From: Acidimicrobiaceae bacterium
GTDB lineage: Bacteria; Actinomycetota; Acidimicrobiia; Acidimicrobiales; Acidimicrobiaceae
Direction: 5' to 3'
NCBI GenBank assembly: GCA_013044365.1
Contig: JABEUP010000013.1
Span: 1 to 10,146, forward strand
DNA: 10,146 nucleotides
Part shown: in pieces, positions 6,593 to 10,146 of the stretch
Layout of the letters: the number at the start of each line of letters is the position of its first letter
Numbering within the stretch: the first letter of the stretch is position 1
Made by a program: the position numbers and the translations under genes
Notes under the pieces: model-generated
What the model was told of the DNA's origin: nothing
The model's database searches: none
The model's input: the letters and a program-made list of their open reading frames with translations, nothing else

Positions 6593-7471
6593 CTACCTCA
6601 CTGGTGATTGGTAATAGGCCTCGTCTCCGGCTAGTACAGTGCGGTGCATCCTGCGTATATCCCCTGGCGCAAGATTTCCGGTAGCTTTGTGATTTAAGCA
6701 GCGGTTGTCCCACATCACCAGATCGGCATCTGACCAGATATGGCGATATTGGAATCTTTCATCGTAAATGTATCCGAAAAGTTCATCTAGAAGAGGTTGA
6801 GCCTGGTTGTCGTCCATCCCCTCTATGGCAATGGTGAACCGTGGCGAGCAGTAGACGGACGATTTTCCCGTTACTGGGTGGGTGCGTACCAGCGGTTGGA
6901 GGACGCTTGGCTTCGTTTTGGCGGCATTCTCGTAGAATTCCTTGGCATCTGGTCGATTAGCTGACACTGTCATTCGGGGATTAAGGATCTTGCTGACGTT
7001 GTGAACGCCAAAGCGACCCGTGATGAGATCTTTGGTTGCCCGTGGCAGCGCGGTAAATACCAGTTCCATATTGCAGTAGAGGGTATCGCCCCCAAGATCA
7101 GGGTTCTTAATTGATTGAAGAATGGTAGCTTTGGATGGAATTCTGATATGCGAGGAGTCGGAATGCCAGCCGTCGCCTCCGTCAACTAAGCCAACCGCCG
7201 TACCGTCGGGCCTGATTTCGTTGGATAAAATAAGTACGTTTTCGCACTCTGGGTGGATGTACAGTCGATTAATTGGGATCTCGAGAGGTCCAAACTTCTT
7301 TGCGAATTCTGACAATTGAGTTGGTGTCAAGGTTTGATTTCGAAATGCCAGGACATGATTCCGCGTGAATGCCTCCTCCACCTCCTGTTTCATTTCAGTT
7401 GTCATATTTGCGGCATCGAAGTCGATAATCTCTGCAACCCAATCGGTTATCTGGTTGACCTTAATTGACAT
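6593..7471 (-). CDS. TauD/TfdA-family Fe(II)/2-oxoglutarate dioxygenase
   Basis: A non-heme iron dioxygenase that couples oxidation of 2-oxoglutarate to hydroxylation of an organic substrate; relatives act on taurine, alkyl sulfates or sulfonates, aryloxyacids and others. With the ATG at 7471 the protein has 292 residues, the normal family length. The iron ligands are His103 and Asp105 in WHSDSS and His261 in DNRCLNHKATG; Arg273 and Arg277 in RRMHR would bind 2-oxoglutarate. Other landmarks are HVLAFRNQ near the N-terminus and GGDTLYCNM. The start is supported by GGGGG four bases upstream. The frame extends 28 codons further up to 7555, but those residues are unlike the family and overlie a 15-bp dyad, so I reject them. 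It stands alone between pyrG and the divergent panD, with no sulfonate ABC transporter genes beside it, so calling it taurine dioxygenase would be unsafe. Confidence 0.88.
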   Translation of the reverse strand: MSIKVNQITDWVAEIIDFDAANMTTEMKQEVEEAFTRNHVLAFRNQTLTPTQLSEFAKKFGPLEIPINRLYIHPECENVLILSNEIRPDGTAVGLVDGGDGWHSDSSHIRIPSKATILQSIKNPDLGGDTLYCNMELVFTALPRATKDLITGRFGVHNVSKILNPRMTVSANRPDAKEFYENAAKTKPSVLQPLVRTHPVTGKSSVYCSPRFTIAIEGMDDNQAQPLLDELFGYIYDERFQYRHIWSDADLVMWDNRCLNHKATGNLAPGDIRRMHRTVLAGDEAYYQSPVR

Positions 7472-7517
7472 GACTCCCCCAATGAGTAAGTTTCTTGTTG
7501 GAAAAAACTGTTCATAC

Positions 7518-7532
7518 TTTCTTTGAAAGAAA
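7518..7532. repeat. Inverted repeat TTTCTTT-G-AAAGAAA upstream of tauD
   Basis: Perfect 7-bp arms surround one central base, 47 bp upstream of the tauD-like start. Size and placement suit an operator. On the tauD strand a TTGACT (7555-7550) lies just upstream, but no -10 element at proper spacing follows, so the promoter is not settled. Confidence 0.45.
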
Positions 7533-7568
7533 AACTTAGTGCGAAATTCAGTCAATCTTGGCCAGTTA

Positions 7569-7580
7569 ACTCAATTGAGT
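7569..7580. repeat. Perfect 12-bp palindrome ACTCAATTGAGT between tauD and panD
   Basis: Both half-sites match without a mismatch. Its centre lies almost exactly midway between the divergent tauD-like start (7471) and panD start (7677), a position open to a shared regulator. The regulator is unknown. Confidence 0.45.
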
Positions 7581-7664
7581 CGGCGGATGAGGCGATCTAA
7601 TGTTTCCCTTTAGCCAATCGACGATTAAACACTTGGCGTGCTCCTATGCTTTAATTATGATTGT

Positions 7665-7669
7665 GGAGG
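7665..7669 (+). promoter_or_regulatory. Shine-Dalgarno of panD
   Basis: GGAGG seven bases before the ATG at 7677; it decides this start over the internal ATG at 7692. Confidence 0.75.
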
Positions 7670-7676
7670 CTGATAG

Positions 7677-8033
7677 ATGAATTACATCACCATGCTCAAA
7701 GGTAAATTACACAGGGTAAAGGTGACTGCCACTGAGCTGAACTACGAAGGTTCGTGTGCCATCGATTCAGGGCTGCTCAAACTATCGGAGATAAGGCCCC
7801 ACGAGCAAATTCATATTTACAACATCAACAATGGTGAACGATTTATTACCTATGCTATCGAAGCGCCATTAGGTTCCGGAGTTATTTCTTTGAACGGTGC
7901 GGCAGCAAGATTAGCCGCTATAGGTGACCTTCTGATTATCGCCACCTTTGCTCAGGTTCAAGAAGATGCCGCAGATGGTTTCCATCCGTTGGTGACCTAC
8001 GTTGACGATAACAACCATCCTGTGACTAAGTAA
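7677..8033 (+). CDS. panD: Aspartate 1-decarboxylase, pyruvoyl-dependent
   Basis: Decarboxylates L-aspartate to beta-alanine, the precursor for pantothenate and coenzyme A. It is made as a proenzyme that cleaves itself between Gly25 and Ser26 in NYEGSC, leaving a pyruvoyl group on the new N-terminus of the alpha chain. Key residues match the E. coli enzyme with an offset of one: Lys10, Arg55, Thr58, Tyr59 and Asn73 (in SLNGAAA). The length of 118 residues is close to the usual 115-140. The start ATG at 7677 has GGAGG (7665-7669) seven bases upstream; the internal ATG at 7692 would remove conserved N-terminal residues less well supported by a binding site. It is the only complete plus-strand gene besides trpS. 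It diverges from tauD and converges with recN 43 bp away, so it is probably transcribed alone. panB and panC are not in the window. Confidence 0.96.
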   Translation: MNYITMLKGKLHRVKVTATELNYEGSCAIDSGLLKLSEIRPHEQIHIYNINNGERFITYAIEAPLGSGVISLNGAAARLAAIGDLLIIATFAQVQEDAADGFHPLVTYVDDNNHPVTK

Positions 8034-8076
8034 CTCAGAGATGTTGAGTGATGTCCCAACCTTCGCTTTGCGTTAG

Positions 8077-9675
8077 TTAGTTCCGGGCACGATGCTGGAC
8101 TTTTGACAAGAGTTCTCTGGCGTGATCTCTTGCTGTTTGTGAATCATTGTGTCCAGAAAGCATTCTTGCGAGCTCAGAGATGCGTTGCTCCCCGGAGACA
8201 ATACTAACTTCCGTGACTGTCCGGTCGTTTCTGACTGATTTGGTGGCTGCAATTTGACAATCCGCATAGGCGGCAACCTGGGCAAGATGGGTAACCACGA
8301 TCACCTGTTTTGTTTTTGATAGTTCGGAAAGCGCCTGCCCGACAGTCACGGCGGTTCTTCCGCCGATTCCAGCGTCAACCTCGTCGAAGATCATTGTTGG
8401 AACTTTGGAAGCGCTCAGAAGCCGTATAGCCAGCATCAGCCTTGAGAGTTCGCCTCCGGAAGCGACCTTGGCAAGCGGACCCAGCTTTTCGCCCGGATTA
8501 GATGAAAACATGAAGGATACGGGATCCCCAATTCCCGATGTCCCAAGTTGGACTTCAAATCGTCCGTGAGGCATTGCCATTGAACCCAATCGATCGGTAA
8601 CTCCTTGTGACAATTTCTTGGACCCGTTTTGCCGCAACGAAAATATTTCAGCTTCGAGGGCTATGATCCGGTCCATATAATCGCGTATCTCCTCCTCTAT
8701 CCTTGAAGCCACCAGCTCAAATGATGTAAGTTCTTCAATTCGCTCTGCAATCTTGTCCCGATAATTAATGACTTCGTACAAGGTGTCACCATATCTTCGC
8801 TTGATCTTGGATAACAGCTGTAGTCTTTCCTGGAGGCGGTCAAATCTGCTGGGATCAGGATCAAGACGTTCTAATTCATTTTGAATATCACGTCCGATTT
8901 CCCGTAGATCGTCGATTGTGTCTGATAAACGTTCTACTGTCGGGCCATAGCTCCTGGTATGTGCAAGCAGATGTCTGGCTTCACCGAGCTGATCCATTGC
9001 ACTTGGCTGACCATCACATTCGATCAGTATGGAGAGGGCCTTTTGCAACGATTCCCGGAATTCAATAGCATTGGTTAGTAACTCCAATTCAGATTTGATT
9101 TGGGAGTCCTCGTTGGGGTCAGTTAGGTGCACCGCCGATATCTCATCAAATTCGCTTTGGCAGACGGAGAGTTCACGTTGCCGTGCGCGCTCATCGCCTC
9201 CTAAGAGGTCAAGCCGATTTCGGGACTCCTTAAGTCTTAGCTTTAAATTGTCATATTCGGAGAAATTAACTTCGGAGAATTCATCCAATGTTGCAGCCTG
9301 TGCCGATGGAGAGAAAAGTAGCTGGGCATCATGTTGTCCGTAAATGTGGAATTGTCCATCGCTGAAGTCCGCTAAATCACCTGCCCGGCATAGGGTATTA
9401 TTAATGTATGCACGGGAAGGACTGTCGACACCGATCTGCCGTGCCAGGATAAACTCTTCGTCTCCGTTATGCAATCTCGCCTCAATCCTTGCCTGGACCG
9501 ATCCGCTGCGAACCAGGTTCGTATCAGACCTTTGGCCCGAAAGCAGTGCGAGAGCGTCGACTATTAAGGTTTTACCGGCACCGGTTTCTCCGCTTATGAC
9601 AGTCATCCCGGGACCTAGCTGAATTGTCAGGTCTTCAATGACCCCAATATTTAGCACGTGCAGTTCGTCAAGCAC
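8077..9675 (-). CDS. recN: DNA repair protein RecN
   Basis: An SMC-like ATPase that acts early in recombinational repair of double-strand breaks, bridging DNA ends in the cytoplasm. The 532-residue protein has the full layout: N-terminal ATPase half with Walker A GETGAGKT (29-36) and the IYGQHDAQLL stretch (111-120); a long helical, coiled-coil middle rich in Glu, Arg and Leu (about 135-350); and the C-terminal half with the ABC signature ASGGELSR (405-412), Walker B MIFDEVDAGIGG (428-439) and the VVTHLAQVA segment with His463. It is slightly shorter than E. coli RecN (553) and many actinobacterial forms, the difference being in the coiled coil. The start is the GTG at 9675, with GGTGG seven bases upstream; the N-terminus LDELHVLNIGVIEDL matches the family. 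It follows nadK by 33 bp, the normal actinobacterial pairing. No LexA box was identified upstream, but most of that region is nadK coding sequence. Confidence 0.96.
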   Translation of the reverse strand: MLDELHVLNIGVIEDLTIQLGPGMTVISGETGAGKTLIVDALALLSGQRSDTNLVRSGSVQARIEARLHNGDEEFILARQIGVDSPSRAYINNTLCRAGDLADFSDGQFHIYGQHDAQLLFSPSAQAATLDEFSEVNFSEYDNLKLRLKESRNRLDLLGGDERARQRELSVCQSEFDEISAVHLTDPNEDSQIKSELELLTNAIEFRESLQKALSILIECDGQPSAMDQLGEARHLLAHTRSYGPTVERLSDTIDDLREIGRDIQNELERLDPDPSRFDRLQERLQLLSKIKRRYGDTLYEVINYRDKIAERIEELTSFELVASRIEEEIRDYMDRIIALEAEIFSLRQNGSKKLSQGVTDRLGSMAMPHGRFEVQLGTSGIGDPVSFMFSSNPGEKLGPLAKVASGGELSRLMLAIRLLSASKVPTMIFDEVDAGIGGRTAVTVGQALSELSKTKQVIVVTHLAQVAAYADCQIAATKSVRNDRTVTEVSIVSGEQRISELARMLSGHNDSQTARDHARELLSKVQHRARN

Positions 9676-9708
9676 TTCTAAACCACCGAGACTTTGAAAC
9701 CGATAGGA

Positions 9709-10146
9709 CTAGTCACCCATATGCTTTGACTGTAAACCAAATTTTTTCTTCAGGATCTGATGAAAATCTCTAGTCGAAAAAGTAACCAGGCGTGCAGGAG
9801 TGTGATTAGCACTACATTTCACTAAGTCACCTGGCTCGATTATAGCTTTGCGCGATCCATCTATCATGACCGCCGCTGGAGGTCCTTCCGCCATTCTTAG
9901 CTCAACTGTTTCACTGGGTTCCAGCACCAATGACCTATCAAACAACATGTGTGGACTAATTGGGGTTAATATCATTGCCTGCAAATGTGGCGAAACGACC
10001 GGACCTCTTGCAGAGAAACTGTAAGCAGTTGATCCGGTTGGACTGGAGATGATTAACCCGTCCGCCTCATAAGTTAGAAATTGTTCGGTGCCGAGGTGAA
10101 CTTCGACTCGAATGACGTGTCCTGAATCTAATTTTTCCACCACCAG
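9709..10146 (-). CDS. nadK: NAD kinase (5' part outside window)
   Basis: Phosphorylates NAD to NADP using ATP or polyphosphate. Only the C-terminal 145 residues are present; the GGDGT catalytic motif lies beyond the window edge. The visible part carries ADGLIISSPTGSTAYSFSAR, the conserved glycine-rich NAD-binding stretch, followed by GPVVSP and LTPISPHMLFDRSLVL, all hallmarks of bacterial and actinobacterial NAD kinases. The frame is open to the window end, beginning VVEKLDSGHVIRVEV, which matches the middle of the family. The stop is TAG at 9711-9709. recN begins 33 bp downstream on the same strand, the usual nadK-recN pair, and the two are probably co-transcribed. Confidence 0.95.
   Translation of the reverse strand: MVVEKLDSGHVIRVEVHLGTEQFLTYEADGLIISSPTGSTAYSFSARGPVVSPHLQAMILTPISPHMLFDRSLVLEPSETVELRMAEGPPAAVMIDGSRKAIIEPGDLVKCSANHTPARLVTFSTRDFHQILKKKFGLQSKHMGD

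Noticed and set aside
6510..6713. 67-codon minus-strand frame overlapping the tauD 3' end
   Set aside because: Mostly an out-of-frame reading of tauD, with no ribosome binding site or recognisable motif.
7472..7555. 28-codon N-terminal extension of the TauD-like protein
   Set aside because: Phe/Arg-rich and unlike the family; it covers an inverted repeat, and the ATG at 7471 has a purine-rich binding site directly upstream.
7633..7661. TTGGCG-17 bp-TATGAT as the panD promoter
   Set aside because: The predicted transcript start would fall inside the panD Shine-Dalgarno, leaving no usable ribosome binding site.
8033..8049. ACTCA-N7-TGAGT hairpin as a panD/recN bidirectional terminator
   Set aside because: Only five base pairs, few GC pairs and no T-run on either side.

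Overview
The window reads as a stretch of actinobacterial chromosome of moderate GC (about half, by eye). The order on the minus strand, nadK - recN - ... - pyrG - NUDIX - xerD, is the classic actinobacterial arrangement. The NUDIX box has the one-residue-longer form seen in the Rv1700-type ADP-ribose pyrophosphatases. Moderate GC and mixed ATG/GTG/TTG starts fit a marine or freshwater Acidimicrobiia-like lineage better than a high-GC soil actinomycete, but this placement is inference.

Layout, left to right: 1-1124 (-) is most of a sodium:solute symporter of the MctP type, truncated by the window edge; 1202-1399 (-) is its small DUF3311 membrane partner. A 280-bp divergent spacer leads to trpS (+), whose reading frame is broken by an in-frame TAG at 2538-2540 but continues to 2666. 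Convergent to it is a four-gene minus-strand run, pyrG (6288) > NUDIX (4596) > xerD (3933) > DksA/TraR-like zinc finger (3007), with gaps of 69, 6 and 14 bp. A 304-bp gene-free gap precedes a TauD/TfdA dioxygenase (-). A 205-bp divergent spacer with two inverted repeats separates tauD from panD (+). recN (-) and the 3' part of nadK (-) close the window.

Functionally most of this is housekeeping: NAD(P) and CoA precursor synthesis (nadK, panD), CTP synthesis (pyrG), DNA repair and chromosome dimer resolution (recN, xerD), tryptophan charging (trpS), nucleotide-sugar housekeeping (NUDIX). The accessory parts are the permease pair and the dioxygenase, both suited to scavenging small organic compounds. 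I see no mobile element, CRISPR array, tRNA or rRNA, and no convincing new multi-gene system. The most notable item is the amber codon inside trpS. Smaller points are the tandem repeat between the Shine-Dalgarno and start of mctP, the structured leader of the DUF3311 gene, and two dyads between tauD and panD.
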